Numbered from the stretch's first letter, positions 1-7,646 are shown. The stretch is DNA of 19,828 bases from an uncultured Bacilli bacterium (GCA_934090595.1 CAKOJO010000016.1:1-19828), one strand, 5' to 3'. Numbers and translations are program-made. The notes: generated from the sequence alone by a model not told the origin.

Positions 1-10
1 ATTTCATCAC

Positions 11-40
11 AAAAAAAGAACCAATTTTTAAAATTGATTC
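11..40. terminator. Bidirectional intrinsic terminator
   Basis: An inverted repeat at 18-40 (GAACCAATTT facing its near complement, one G-T wobble) is flanked by an A7 run at 11-17, which is a U7 tract on the minus strand, and by a T-rich tract on the plus side. It can end transcription from either strand. The gene it serves may lie outside the window. Confidence 0.6.
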
Positions 41-62
41 AATTTTTTATCATTAAGTTAGG

Positions 63-87
63 AAAAGTGTATTGTGAACACACTTTT
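63..87. repeat. Short hairpin AAAAGTGT/ACACTTTT
   Basis: A perfect 8-bp inverted repeat with a 9-nt loop (arms 63-70 and 80-87). It lacks a good U-tract beyond the stem, so it may be a weak second terminator in the gene-free stretch 1-167 or only an mRNA hairpin. Confidence 0.35.
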
Positions 88-124
88 TGTAATACAAATC
101 TTAATTTTATATAGAATTGCACTT

Positions 125-162
125 TTTTTAAAAAATTAAAAAACCTCATATTACAATGAGAT
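125..162 (-). terminator. Intrinsic terminator of the first operon
   Basis: On the minus strand a 7-bp stem (ATCTCAT with ATGAGGT, one wobble, 6-nt loop, 143-162) is followed by a run of mostly T. It lies a few bases after the stop of the 83-aa gene. Confidence 0.7.
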
Positions 163-167
163 TTATA

Positions 168-419
168 TTAATTATATTTACTAAGTGCTTCTTGAAAAAG
201 AGGTATTAAAACACTAAGTTGATTAATGTCAGTAATTTTGTTTAAAGTGCCATTTTGATAATCTACTTCTAAAACTTTATATTTTTCAAGCAATTCTGTT
301 TCATCAGCATTTATTTCATCAACATACAAATACTCTCCACCATCATGAAGCAATGATTCTAATACCACAACTTTATCATTTTCTTCAAAAGTTATTACAT
401 CATATCTTTTAAAACTCAT
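168..419 (-). CDS. Small acidic protein of unknown function (83 aa)
   Basis: I do not recognise this protein with confidence. It is short, acidic, soluble-looking and without Cys or membrane segments. The opening MSFKRYDVITFEENDKVVVL suggests a small beta-rich domain (alternating hydrophobic strands, a GGEYLYV turn), followed by a helical C terminus ending QEALSKYN. It distantly recalls small DUF1292-type proteins, but I cannot claim that family. The start is the ATG at 417-419: AAAGGG sits 9 nt upstream, whereas an in-frame TTG at 428 would overlap that Shine-Dalgarno. It lies 21 nt after the stop of the 262-aa gene with no terminator between, so the two are very likely cotranscribed. A hairpin terminator follows immediately. 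Confidence 0.7.
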   Translation of the reverse strand: MSFKRYDVITFEENDKVVVLESLLHDGGEYLYVDEINADETELLEKYKVLEVDYQNGTLNKITDINQLSVLIPLFQEALSKYN

Positions 420-440
420 AAGTTCCAACCCTTTCTTATC

Positions 441-1229
441 TTATTTTATTTTTTTTATACTTTCAGATACTGCTCCAACTGCCACAGCACTACTTAATCC
501 CGTAACTGCTGCTGTTGCAACTGCTCCTGCTCCAAGAGTTATAACTCCAAGAGTTATACCTGCAATAACAGCTGCTGTCGCAATTAACTTAGCATTAATT
601 TTACCATTTTTAAAGTTGATTTTATTCATTAAAGTATCTTTTGCTCTAGTAATTAATTTAGGTTTTTTTGGTTTTTCTTCTTTTGTCAACTCAGATGTAC
701 TTTCTAAATCTTCATTGCTAATACCTTTTTTATTAAAATAATCATTTAAATCTGCTTCAGCTTTTGATGGAGCAATTTTACTAATTATTTCATTATATTT
801 TTCTGGTGAACTATTCCTAATACTTTCAATTATATGTTGCATTTCATATAAAGGCATCTTAGTTTCATCTTCAAGTAATTCATCAGAATAAACTCTATTT
901 CCATGTGAGTCATAAATTTGAGATAAGAATTGTATTGCAAAAGAAATTTCTGATTCTTGTTCTTTATTTTGTAATCTTTTTCTTTCTTCATCAGCTTTTT
1001 TTCTTTCATATTCATTTAATCTATCTCTTAATTCTTGAGATTTTGTTCTGTTTTCTTCAACTAATTGTTCCCTTTTTTCTTCAAAACTTAAATCTTTCTT
1101 TTCAACAACTTCTTTAGTTTGTTCATCAACTACTTCTTTAATAAAAGATAAATATTGTTCTTCACTAATAGTTTTTGCATCAAATAACTCTTTATAAAGT
1201 GCTACTTTTTTTACAAATTCGCTATTCAT
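441..1229 (-). CDS. SHOCT-like/coiled-coil protein with C-terminal hydrophobic segment (262 aa)
   Basis: Unknown function. The N terminus (about residues 7-30, ALYKELFDAKTISEEQYLSF) looks like a SHOCT-type short helical hairpin. A long charged, Glu/Lys/Arg-rich stretch (about 35-95) is a likely coiled coil. A helical middle and a Lys-rich linker follow. The C terminus (about 215-255) is Ala/Gly/Val/Thr-rich and hydrophobic with repeated small residues, like a glycine-zipper or paired membrane segment, ending in a basic tail. There is no signal peptide, so the body is probably cytoplasmic with the C terminus in the membrane. The start is the ATG at 1227-1229, with GGGAGTG just upstream; the in-frame GTG at 1247 overlaps the likely transcription start and is not preferred. 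It is the first gene of an operon with the 83-aa protein. The SHOCT assignment is inference from pattern only. Confidence 0.75.
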   Translation of the reverse strand: MNSEFVKKVALYKELFDAKTISEEQYLSFIKEVVDEQTKEVVEKKDLSFEEKREQLVEENRTKSQELRDRLNEYERKKADEERKRLQNKEQESEISFAIQFLSQIYDSHGNRVYSDELLEDETKMPLYEMQHIIESIRNSSPEKYNEIISKIAPSKAEADLNDYFNKKGISNEDLESTSELTKEEKPKKPKLITRAKDTLMNKINFKNGKINAKLIATAAVIAGITLGVITLGAGAVATAAVTGLSSAVAVGAVSESIKKIK

Positions 1230-1241
1230 TATATCACTCCC

Positions 1242-1257
1242 ATTCACATAAGTGAAT
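1242..1257. repeat. Palindrome overlapping promoter (possible operator)
   Basis: ATTCAC-ATAA-GTGAAT is a perfect 6-bp inverted repeat with a 4-bp centre. It overlaps the downstream edge of the -10 box and the expected transcription start of the 262-aa gene. It could be an operator or a 5'-end mRNA hairpin. Confidence 0.4.
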
Positions 1258-1284
1258 TATATCATATTTTTAAAGTATAGTAAA
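1256..1284 (-). promoter_or_regulatory. SigA-type promoter of the first operon
   Basis: On the minus strand, TTTACT (1279-1284), a 17-bp spacer and TATAAT (1256-1261) preceded by TGA form an extended -10 promoter. The expected start is near 1249, giving a short leader before the Shine-Dalgarno. Confidence 0.65.
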
Positions 1285-1321
1285 CAAAAAATGACCACTT
1301 TTTTATTAAAAGTAATCATTT
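1285..1321 (-). terminator. uppS intrinsic terminator
   Basis: Minus-strand 14-bp stem (AAATGATTACTTTT with AAAAGTGGTCATTT, two G-T wobbles) followed by a run of T (plus-strand A-run ending at 1290). It sits directly after the uppS stop. Confidence 0.75.
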
Positions 1322-1327
1322 AAAACC

Positions 1328-2032
1328 TCATTTTTTATTAATACCACCAAATCTACGATCACGATCTTCGTAAGAATCAACTATGTCAATAAACTCTTCA
1401 TATGTAAAATCTGGAAACAAAGTATTTGTAAAGAATAGTTCTGCATATGATAACTGCCATAGCATAAAATTACTTATTCTTTGTTCACCACTTGTCCTGA
1501 TAAGCAAATCTAAGTCAGGCAAATCTTTATATAAATACTTACTAAACATATCTTCATCTAAGTCATTTATATCAATTTTGTTATCAACAACATCATTGTA
1601 TATTTTTTTGGTAGCATCTACTATTTCAGCACGTCCTCCATAGTTAAGACAGAAATTAACTATTAATCCAGTATTATCTTTTGTGTCGTATTCTAAAGAT
1701 TCTATTTCTTTAATAATTTTTTTATCTAAATTTTCTTTTCTACCAGAAAACAATATTTTTATATTTTTATTCTTATATTTTTTATTAATTATTTTAAACC
1801 ATTTAGTAAATAGATTCATTAAGTAATCCACTTCGTTTTTATCACGTTTAAAGTTTTCAGTAGAAAAAACGTATAAACTAAGTACTTTTATATCAGATTC
1901 ACTTATTTTTAAAATTAGTTTTTCTAAATTTTTTGATCCTTCGAGATGACCTTCACTTCTTTTTTTGTTTCTTTTAGTTGCCCATCTACCATTACCATCC
2001 ACTATTATGCCAACATGTTTTAATTCGCTCAT
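1328..2032 (-). CDS. uppS: Isoprenyl transferase (undecaprenyl diphosphate synthase)
   Basis: Cytosolic cis-prenyltransferase that adds isopentenyl units to farnesyl diphosphate to make undecaprenyl diphosphate, the lipid carrier for peptidoglycan and other wall polymers. The 234-aa length is typical. The catalytic signature VDGNGRW is at residues 11-17 (Asp12 is the Mg-binding catalytic Asp of the family). SLYVFSTENF (52-61) is the substrate-tunnel motif. RTSGE (179-183) and the following RIS bind diphosphate. The C-terminal YEDRDRRFGG is standard. The start is the ATG at 2030-2032, 7 nt after GGAGG; the longer in-frame version from 2065 would initiate upstream of the Shine-Dalgarno. In Bacillus the gene sits with cdsA/dxr/rseP, but here it is a single transcription unit. 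Confidence 0.96.
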   Translation of the reverse strand: MSELKHVGIIVDGNGRWATKRNKKRSEGHLEGSKNLEKLILKISESDIKVLSLYVFSTENFKRDKNEVDYLMNLFTKWFKIINKKYKNKNIKILFSGRKENLDKKIIKEIESLEYDTKDNTGLIVNFCLNYGGRAEIVDATKKIYNDVVDNKIDINDLDEDMFSKYLYKDLPDLDLLIRTSGEQRISNFMLWQLSYAELFFTNTLFPDFTYEEFIDIVDSYEDRDRRFGGINKK

Positions 2033-2051
2033 ATATTTTCCTCCTTCATAA

Positions 2052-2057
2052 ATTATA
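2052..2057 (-). promoter_or_regulatory. uppS extended -10 promoter
   Basis: Minus-strand TGC-TATAAT, an extended -10, lies about 20 bases upstream of the uppS start codon. No convincing -35 is visible at the usual distance. Confidence 0.5.
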
Positions 2058-2110
2058 GCATACAAATAACAATTTATTATAAAGTTTTTGTTATGTTTGA
2101 CACATCAAAA

Positions 2111-2133
2111 TAAAAGATACGAAAATCGTATCT
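2111..2133 (-). terminator. Terminator of surface protein A
   Basis: Perfect 8-bp stem AGATACGA/TCGTATCT with a 3-nt loop followed by TTTATTTT on the minus strand. The stem overlaps the TAG stop. Confidence 0.75.
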
Positions 2134-3580
2134 ATGATAATTGATATGGATTTTTATCAGTACCATCTCCAGCTGATATTGTTACTGATGATGATAAACT
2201 AACTACCGGCCTAAAATAATAGGTACTTGAGCCTACTCCTATGTGGCCATCATCACATATAAGAAATGCATATGATGAAACATCACTTCTAGTAAACAGC
2301 AACCATTCAACACTCGACAAATCTAACCAATTATTTGCTTTATTACATTTTGTAGTACTATAATCACTTAATGTTGCATCGCATTCCTTTGATGCTGCAT
2401 ATCCAAAATCACTTGCATACATTACCGCTACTTTTTTATTTGTATCGTTTTGCATTATTTGATTTGTTCCATAATAATATCCTTGTCTATTAGCCTCATT
2501 TTTTCTTTCGTATTGCCAAACTTTATCAACTTTTATATTTGCGGAACTGTTACCTCCTAAATAGTACTTTGTACTATCTATCATATCTTTGGCAATAATA
2601 CTCATCGTATTGTAATAGTTATTATTTAAATATGTATTAAGTGTAGCAGTAGGCCAATTATTATATGAGTTAGTATTTTTATCAAGCGTACTATTCCATG
2701 ACATTGGAGAATTAGTTATAGAACTTTTTATAATTTTTAATCTATTTTCTACATTACCATTTGCATCTTCAGTAGGTATTATTCCTATTATTCTCCATTT
2801 TTCACATGTTTTATCATTTTGATTTTCTGCATCACTACAATTAAAATATACATAATTATTTACGTTTCCTCCACGATATCTATATTCTGTTTTAAATTTT
2901 TCATCCACTTGTAATGTATCATCTATTTCATGTGTTATTTCTTCAAGTCCACCTTTTCCTAAATTGTTTTTGGCAAAAGTAAGTGCATAATCTGTTTTAT
3001 CTGGTTTTGCATCATTATTTATATTAATTCTAAATTTATATGCATAATTAGTATTATTAAGTTTATTACTATCGAATTTAAAATCAAGCCATGACCTTAG
3101 TCTATATGTTGTTTCATGTTCTTTATCATTTTTGTTGAATATTTCTTCTTGTGAACTGATTACATAATTATTTAATTTATTTATTGTAATTGGTTTAGTA
3201 ATGGGTGTTTCTATATTGTTTTCCACTTTTGTAAAATAGACTTTTATATCATTCGAAGAAAAACTAGTATAAGAGCTTTCTATAGAAAGTGGTTCTAATG
3301 TTATATTATAATTAATTGTTTTTTGAGTATTTGTTTTTATATAAGTTTTTACGGTAAACTCAAAATAGTTTGTTTGTACCTCACCTTTTTTATTGCTAAT
3401 TGGCACAATGTTTTGCATGCTGATTTCATTCGATTCACTATAAACCATTTTTACTTGTCCTGTTGAGATTGTATTACTTTCTGTTGATAAAAACGTATTA
3501 TAAATAGCATATGAACCAAATGTAATTATTGCAATAATAAAAAGAATTAAAATGGATGTAGATATTTTTTCTTTATTCAT
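2132..3580 (-). CDS. Surface protein A: SipW/TasA-type N terminus plus DUF6273-like domain (482 aa)
   Basis: Probable secreted or membrane-tethered surface protein. A basic N terminus and hydrophobic helix (residues 8-26, ending SYAIYNTF) resemble the SipW-cognate signal of TasA/camelysin proteins. Residues about 35-195 (starting ISTGQVKMVYSESN) look like a TasA-type beta sandwich. Residues about 210-482 match the DUF6273-type domain common in gut Bacillota: HEIDDTLQV, WRIIGIIPTED, the TATLNTYLNNNYY segment, YASDFGYAAS, and the terminal RPVVSLSSSV followed by GDGTDKNPYQL. Cys pairs (248/259, 400/412) could form disulfides. No LPXTG anchor is present. It has its own promoter and terminator, and a 507-aa paralogue lies on the other side of ileS. 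Start: ATG with AAAGGA about 10 nt upstream. Role in matrix or adhesion is inference. Confidence 0.75.
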   Translation of the reverse strand: MNKEKISTSILILFIIAIITFGSYAIYNTFLSTESNTISTGQVKMVYSESNEISMQNIVPISNKKGEVQTNYFEFTVKTYIKTNTQKTINYNITLEPLSIESSYTSFSSNDIKVYFTKVENNIETPITKPITINKLNNYVISSQEEIFNKNDKEHETTYRLRSWLDFKFDSNKLNNTNYAYKFRININNDAKPDKTDYALTFAKNNLGKGGLEEITHEIDDTLQVDEKFKTEYRYRGGNVNNYVYFNCSDAENQNDKTCEKWRIIGIIPTEDANGNVENRLKIIKSSITNSPMSWNSTLDKNTNSYNNWPTATLNTYLNNNYYNTMSIIAKDMIDSTKYYLGGNSSANIKVDKVWQYERKNEANRQGYYYGTNQIMQNDTNKKVAVMYASDFGYAASKECDATLSDYSTTKCNKANNWLDLSSVEWLLFTRSDVSSYAFLICDDGHIGVGSSTYYFRPVVSLSSSVTISAGDGTDKNPYQLS

Positions 3581-3604
3581 AAATCAATTTTCCTTTCGTA
3601 TCAT

Positions 3605-3634
3605 ATATTATTAGTTTACAACAAAATAGTCCAA
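3605..3634 (-). promoter_or_regulatory. Promoter of surface protein A
   Basis: Minus-strand TTGGAC (3629-3634), 18-bp spacer, TAATAT (3605-3610). It is placed about 25 bases upstream of the start codon, after the ileS terminator. Confidence 0.45.
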
Positions 3635-3665
3635 CTTGCAAGAATTATCAATAACTATTAAAAAC

Positions 3666-3694
3666 TTAAAAACGACACTTTTTTAAAGTGCCGT
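3666..3694 (-). terminator. ileS intrinsic terminator
   Basis: Minus-strand 10-bp stem ACGGCACTTT/AAAGTGTCGT (one wobble, AAA loop, 3672-3694) followed by TTTTTAAG. It separates ileS from surface protein A. Confidence 0.75.
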
Positions 3695-3701
3695 CTAAAA
3701 C

Positions 3702-6700
3702 TTAATTAACTTTTTCTACATCAAATGATACTTCAATGTCATTAACTAATTGTTTATTACCAATATTTTTATCTTTTATTATTTCTAATGATAGAGTTTC
3801 TTTTTTGATATAGTCATTGAACTGTTCAACTACAGAGTCAAAGTAATCATTAGAATTATAATATAGTTTAATTCTATTTTCTATATCAAAGTCTTTTTCT
3901 TTTCTTAGGTTTTGGATTTTTGAAACAAATTCTCTTGCATATCCTTCTTTTATTAGTTCTTCATCTAACGAAGTATTTAATATTATAAAATTATTATTCA
4001 TATTAGCGGTATTAAATCCTTCTTTTGAGAAAATTTTTATATCAATTAGATTACTAGTAATATCAATATTATCGAAGGAAATAGTTTCATTATTTCTTAG
4101 TTTATTTATTTGTTCTTCATCCAAATTACTTAAGAAATTAGTAAATTCTTTCATTCTTGATCCCATTACTTTACCTGCTTCTTTAAAGTTTGGTTTTACT
4201 ATAAAGTTCATGTATTTAGAAAGATCATCTTCGAATATAATTTCTTTTACATTTAACTCTTCTTTTATTAAGTCAGTTAAGTCACCAAGAATATCCTTGT
4301 TTTTACCATCTAGAATTACTTCTTTAATTGGTTGTCTAACTTTTATTTTTTGTTCTTCTCTTACATTTCTACCTAGTGATATTAAATCTCTTACTAAATC
4401 CATTTTTTCTTCGATTGTATCATTTATTAAAGATTCATCATATTTAGGGAAATCGCTTAAATGTACTGATTCTTTATCTGTTAGATTTTGATAAATTTCT
4501 TCAGATACAAATGGTGTAATTGGTGCGATTAGTTTTGATAAATCAAGTAGTGTTTTATATGTTGTATAGTAAACACATTTTTTTGAATTATTTAACTCAC
4601 TACCCCAGAATCTTTTTCTATTTCTTCTTATGTACCAATTAGATAGATCTTCACTAACGAAGTCTGTTAAGTATTTTACTACTTTATTTAAATCATATTC
4701 TTCATATGAGTCTGTAACATTTTTAATTAGTTTATTCAGTTTAGAGAACAACCATTTATCTATTTCTTCTAAATCATTGTATGATACTTCATAATCTCTT
4801 GGATCAATATTATCAATGTTAGCATAGATAGTAAAAAATGAGTAAGTATTTTTTAATGGATTGAAGAACTTAGAATGTACTTCTTTTAGACCATTTACAT
4901 CAAATTTTAATGGTGTCCATACTGGTGATACATATGGTAAATAGAATCTTACTGTATCTGCTCCATACTCTTTCATAGTGGTAAATGGTTCGACAATGTT
5001 ACCTTTTGATTTAGACATTTTCTTCCCTTCACTATCAAGTAATAAGTCATTTACTAATACATTTTTATATGGGGCTTTTCCTGTTAGGAATGTTGATATG
5101 ATAAGTAATGTATAGAACCATCCACGAGTTTGATCTATTCCTTCAGCAATAAAGTCTGCTGGAAATTGTATTTCCCATAGTTCTTTGTTTTCAAATGGAT
5201 AATGGTATTGAGCAAATGGCATAGATCCTGAATCAAACCAGCAATCAATTACGTCTGTTGTTCTAGTCATTGCCTTACCACATTTATCGCATTTAATGTG
5301 TACGTTATCAACATATGGTCTATGTAAATCGATTGATTCATCAATTTCTTCGATTGATAGTTCCACTAACTCTTTTCTACTTCCAATCATATGAGTATGG
5401 CCACATTCACATTTCCATAAAGGAAGTGGTGTACCCCAATATCTATTTCTTGATATTGCCCAATCATTTAGATTTTCTAACCAATTACCAAAACGTTTTT
5501 CTCCAACATATGATGGATGCCAGTTTACTGTTTTATTAGCTTCGATTACTTTATCTTTTATTTTAGTAACTTCTAGATAATAACTTGGTTTTGAGTAATA
5601 TATAAGTTGTGTTGAACATCTCCAGCAATGTGGATAATTGTGTACTATTTTTTGTTTTTTAAATAGTTTATCATTTGCCTTTAGATATTTTATTACATCT
5701 AAATCAGCATCAAATACAAGTGTTCCTTTCCATGGACCCTCTAAATAGCAACCATCTTCTCCTACTGGATTTAGGTATGGTAAGTCATATTTTTTACCTA
5801 CAAGAGCATCGTCTTGTCCAAATGCTGGTGCAAGGTGTACTATACCTGTACCATCTTCCATAGTTACGTAGTTATCACAACATACAAAGAATGCTTTTTT
5901 AGATACAGAAAGTTCTGGTATTAGTTGCTCATATTCAGTGTATTCTAGATCTTTTCCTTTGTATGTTTCAAGTACTTTATAGTCTTCTCCAAGTACTTTG
6001 TTCGCTAATTTTTTAGCTACAATGAACTTATATCCCATTGATTCTGCTTTTATATATTCTTCATCTGGATTAACACATAAACCAACATTGGCAATTAATG
6101 TCCAAGGAGTTGTAGTCCATACCAAAAAGTAACAATCTTCATTTTTTATTTTAAATGATACAGTAACAGTATCTACACTTACTTCTTTATATCCTTGTGC
6201 AACTTCATGAGATGCAAGACCTGTTCCACATCTTGGACAATATGGTAATATTTTATGTCCTTCATAGAATAGTCCTTCATCAAAGAATTTTTTCAAGATC
6301 CACCATTCTGTTTCAATATAATTATTATCATATGTAACATAAGGATGTTTTAAGTCAATGAATTGTCCCATTTTAGTAGTAAGATCACTAAATGCTTTTT
6401 CATTTTTCCAAACTGATTCTTTACATTTTTTATTAAAGGCTTCAATTCCATATTTTTCAATATCAGTTTTTGACTTGAATCCAAGTTCTTTTTCTACCGC
6501 TAATTCAACTGGTAGACCATGAGTATCCCATCCCACTTTTCTTAGAACTTTATATCCTTGCATTGTTTTATATTTGCAAAAACTATCCTTTAAAAACTTA
6601 GCAACCATATGATGAAGTCCTGGGAATCCATTCGCAGTTGCAGGGCCATCATAGAATACAAAATATTTGTCTCTATTATCTATACTTTTTTGTAAGATAT

Positions 6701-6773
6701 TATTTTCTTCCCAAAATTTAGAATAAAATGATTCTATTTCTTCTGGTTTTCCTTTTTTTAATTCTTTAAACAT
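3702..6773 (-). CDS. ileS: Isoleucyl-tRNA synthetase, type 2, with GxHH signature
   Basis: Charges tRNA-Ile with isoleucine and edits misactivated valine. The 1023-aa length and sequence fit the eukaryote-like type 2 bacterial class rather than the roughly 920-aa type 1. The class I signature is at 51-55 (PGLHH); the first and third signature positions are swapped, giving G52-x-H54-H55 instead of H-x-G-H. GWDTHGLPVE (81-90) follows. The CP1 editing domain shows TTTPWTL (220-226) and GTGIVHLAPAFGQDD (308-322). KMSKS is at 585-589. Cys pairs CPRC (179-182), C383/C386, CEC (455-457) and CDKC (495-498) probably bind zinc. The long C-terminal anticodon-binding region ends in FDVEKVN. The start ATG is preceded by GGGAGG. 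Expression is controlled by the T-box leader upstream. Type 2 enzymes are generally mupirocin-insensitive. Confidence 0.97.
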   Translation of the reverse strand: MFKELKKGKPEEIESFYSKFWEENNILQKSIDNRDKYFVFYDGPATANGFPGLHHMVAKFLKDSFCKYKTMQGYKVLRKVGWDTHGLPVELAVEKELGFKSKTDIEKYGIEAFNKKCKESVWKNEKAFSDLTTKMGQFIDLKHPYVTYDNNYIETEWWILKKFFDEGLFYEGHKILPYCPRCGTGLASHEVAQGYKEVSVDTVTVSFKIKNEDCYFLVWTTTPWTLIANVGLCVNPDEEYIKAESMGYKFIVAKKLANKVLGEDYKVLETYKGKDLEYTEYEQLIPELSVSKKAFFVCCDNYVTMEDGTGIVHLAPAFGQDDALVGKKYDLPYLNPVGEDGCYLEGPWKGTLVFDADLDVIKYLKANDKLFKKQKIVHNYPHCWRCSTQLIYYSKPSYYLEVTKIKDKVIEANKTVNWHPSYVGEKRFGNWLENLNDWAISRNRYWGTPLPLWKCECGHTHMIGSRKELVELSIEEIDESIDLHRPYVDNVHIKCDKCGKAMTRTTDVIDCWFDSGSMPFAQYHYPFENKELWEIQFPADFIAEGIDQTRGWFYTLLIISTFLTGKAPYKNVLVNDLLLDSEGKKMSKSKGNIVEPFTTMKEYGADTVRFYLPYVSPVWTPLKFDVNGLKEVHSKFFNPLKNTYSFFTIYANIDNIDPRDYEVSYNDLEEIDKWLFSKLNKLIKNVTDSYEEYDLNKVVKYLTDFVSEDLSNWYIRRNRKRFWGSELNNSKKCVYYTTYKTLLDLSKLIAPITPFVSEEIYQNLTDKESVHLSDFPKYDESLINDTIEEKMDLVRDLISLGRNVREEQKIKVRQPIKEVILDGKNKDILGDLTDLIKEELNVKEIIFEDDLSKYMNFIVKPNFKEAGKVMGSRMKEFTNFLSNLDEEQINKLRNNETISFDNIDITSNLIDIKIFSKEGFNTANMNNNFIILNTSLDEELIKEGYAREFVSKIQNLRKEKDFDIENRIKLYYNSNDYFDSVVEQFNDYIKKETLSLEIIKDKNIGNKQLVNDIEVSFDVEKVN

Positions 6774-6988
6774 ATTATTCCTCCCTATAAAATAAAAAAG
6801 ATGATACCAAAGGACGAAATATTCGTGGTACCACCTTATTTTTATACTCTAATACTATAACGCGTAACCGTTTTTACTTTTAATAAAACACATCAGAAGT
6901 GATTTGAAATATATCTTTTTATTAGTTTTCACCGACCACTAACTCTCTTAAAAAAGTAATATATTTCCGTCTTCATCATTTGTTTTTC
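6774..6988 (-). promoter_or_regulatory. T-box riboswitch controlling ileS
   Basis: On the minus strand the leader contains the T-box sequence AAGGTGGTACCACG (revcomp of 6824-6837), which pairs with uncharged tRNA-Ile. Stem I is visible: GAAG/CTTC and GAAATATAT/ATATATTTC flank an internal loop whose 3' side reads AAATCA, placing an ATC (Ile) specifier codon followed by A at 6901-6903. AGAGAG and GGTCGGTGAAAA resemble the AG bulge and distal loop. The T-box is followed by a terminator hairpin (6803-6832) and CTTTTTTATT. Uncharged tRNA-Ile should favour the antiterminator and raise ileS expression. Confidence 0.9.
6794..6832 (-). terminator. T-box attenuator terminator
   Basis: The stem pairs GGTACCA with TGGTATC and CGAA with TTCG, with a small bulge, followed by a T-run. 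It shares sequence with the T-box antiterminator, as expected for a transcriptional attenuator. Confidence 0.75.
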
Positions 6989-6994
6989 GTATAT

Positions 6995-7023
6995 AATATA
7001 GCACAAGTTTAAATAAATGTAAA
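6995..7023 (-). promoter_or_regulatory. ileS promoter
   Basis: Minus-strand TTTACA (7018-7023), 17-bp spacer, TATATT (6995-7000) preceded by TGC (extended -10). It initiates the T-box leader at about 6988. Confidence 0.7.
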
Positions 7024-7066
7024 GAGATTAATAAACTTCTGGGTCCCAAAAAGTATCTTAATCTCT
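7023..7066. repeat. Hairpin between ileS and the YqfQ-like gene
   Basis: Perfect 9-bp arms AGAGATTAA (7023-7031) and TTAATCTCT (7058-7066) enclose a loop with an unusually GC-rich TGGGTCCCA core. It abuts the ileS -35 box. The rest of the gene-free interval 6774-7175 is the T-box, its promoter and AT-rich leader sequence. Confidence 0.45.
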
Positions 7067-7175
7067 ATTAATATTATATAAAAAATATAGATAATATGCA
7101 ATATCTTATGACATTTTTTTATATTTTTAGGACAATAGTTTAATATATGCATATTATATATCAGGAGGAATAACC

Positions 7176-7616
7176 ATGTATAATCAATTTTATCCATATA
7201 TGATGGGTGCTGTACCAAATGCTACTCGTATGGCAAGTCCTTTGATGAGTGGTGCTTTACGTACTAGTCCACTCTCTTCTTTATTAGGTGCTAGAAGTGC
7301 TGCTCCCGCGGTTAGTGCACTGGGTGGTGCTACTAAAGCAAGTACTTTTACTTTTACAGGTTTATTAAATGGTGCCAGTAAAACACTTGGTGTAATTAAT
7401 CAAGCTATACCAGTATTTTATCAAGTAAAACCAATTATTAATAATGCTAAAACAATGTATAGAGTAGCAAAAGAAATTAATTCAAATGATAAAAGAAATA
7501 CTAGTACTAGTACAAATACAAATAGTAGTAATAACAGTAATAATTCTAATAACAATACTAGTACTAATAATGTATCTAACAATAATGATGTAAATAAACC
7601 TAACTTCTTTATTTAA
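7176..7616 (+). CDS. YqfQ/VrrA-like protein with Asn/Ser/Thr-rich tail (146 aa)
   Basis: Residues about 60-100 (FTGLLNGASKTLGVINQAIP, then VFYQVKPIINNAKTMYRVAK) match the conserved core of the YqfQ/VrrA family: a Gly-Leu-rich helix, a P-x-x-x-Q-x-x-P-x-I turn, then a short helix. The N terminus (MYNQFYPYMMG) is Tyr/Met-rich, and residues 20-55 are Ala/Ser/Gly-rich. Residues 105-140 are an almost pure Asn/Ser/Thr low-complexity tail encoded by near-repetitive DNA, in the place where Bacillus anthracis vrrA carries its variable repeats. Family function is not well established. In Bacillus subtilis yqfQ lies in the dnaG-sigA-trmK neighbourhood, as here. Start: AGGAGG 7 nt before the ATG. It is alone on the plus strand, divergent from ileS. 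Confidence 0.65.
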   Translation: MYNQFYPYMMGAVPNATRMASPLMSGALRTSPLSSLLGARSAAPAVSALGGATKASTFTFTGLLNGASKTLGVINQAIPVFYQVKPIINNAKTMYRVAKEINSNDKRNTSTSTNTNSSNNSNNSNNNTSTNNVSNNNDVNKPNFFI

Positions 7617-7646
7617 GAAATTATAACTATGTAATTTCTTTTTTTT
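7616..7646 (+). terminator. Terminator of the YqfQ-like gene
   Basis: Perfect stem AGAAATTA/TAATTTCT (8-nt loop, 7616-7639) followed by eight T on the plus strand. Confidence 0.8.

Noticed and set aside
905..1117. Plus-strand ORF antisense to the 262-aa gene, and similar antisense ORFs inside uppS, ileS, rpoD, dnaG and the surface genes
   Set aside because: Low-complexity Leu/Ile/Phe/Ser-rich translations with no good ribosome-binding sites, lying opposite clearly real genes.
168..1229. Toxin-antitoxin pair
   Set aside because: The larger gene comes first, neither protein matches a known toxin or antitoxin, and 262 aa is long for such a toxin. Kept only as a weak idea within a finding.
4989..4995. 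TTCGACA inside ileS as another Spo0A box
   Set aside because: Single copy in coding sequence without a nearby start. About two such hits are expected by chance in this window.
7009..7218. 69-aa minus-strand ORF between ileS and the YqfQ-like gene
   Set aside because: It overlaps the ileS promoter and the start of a plus-strand gene with a strong Shine-Dalgarno, and its sequence looks like translated AT-rich leader.
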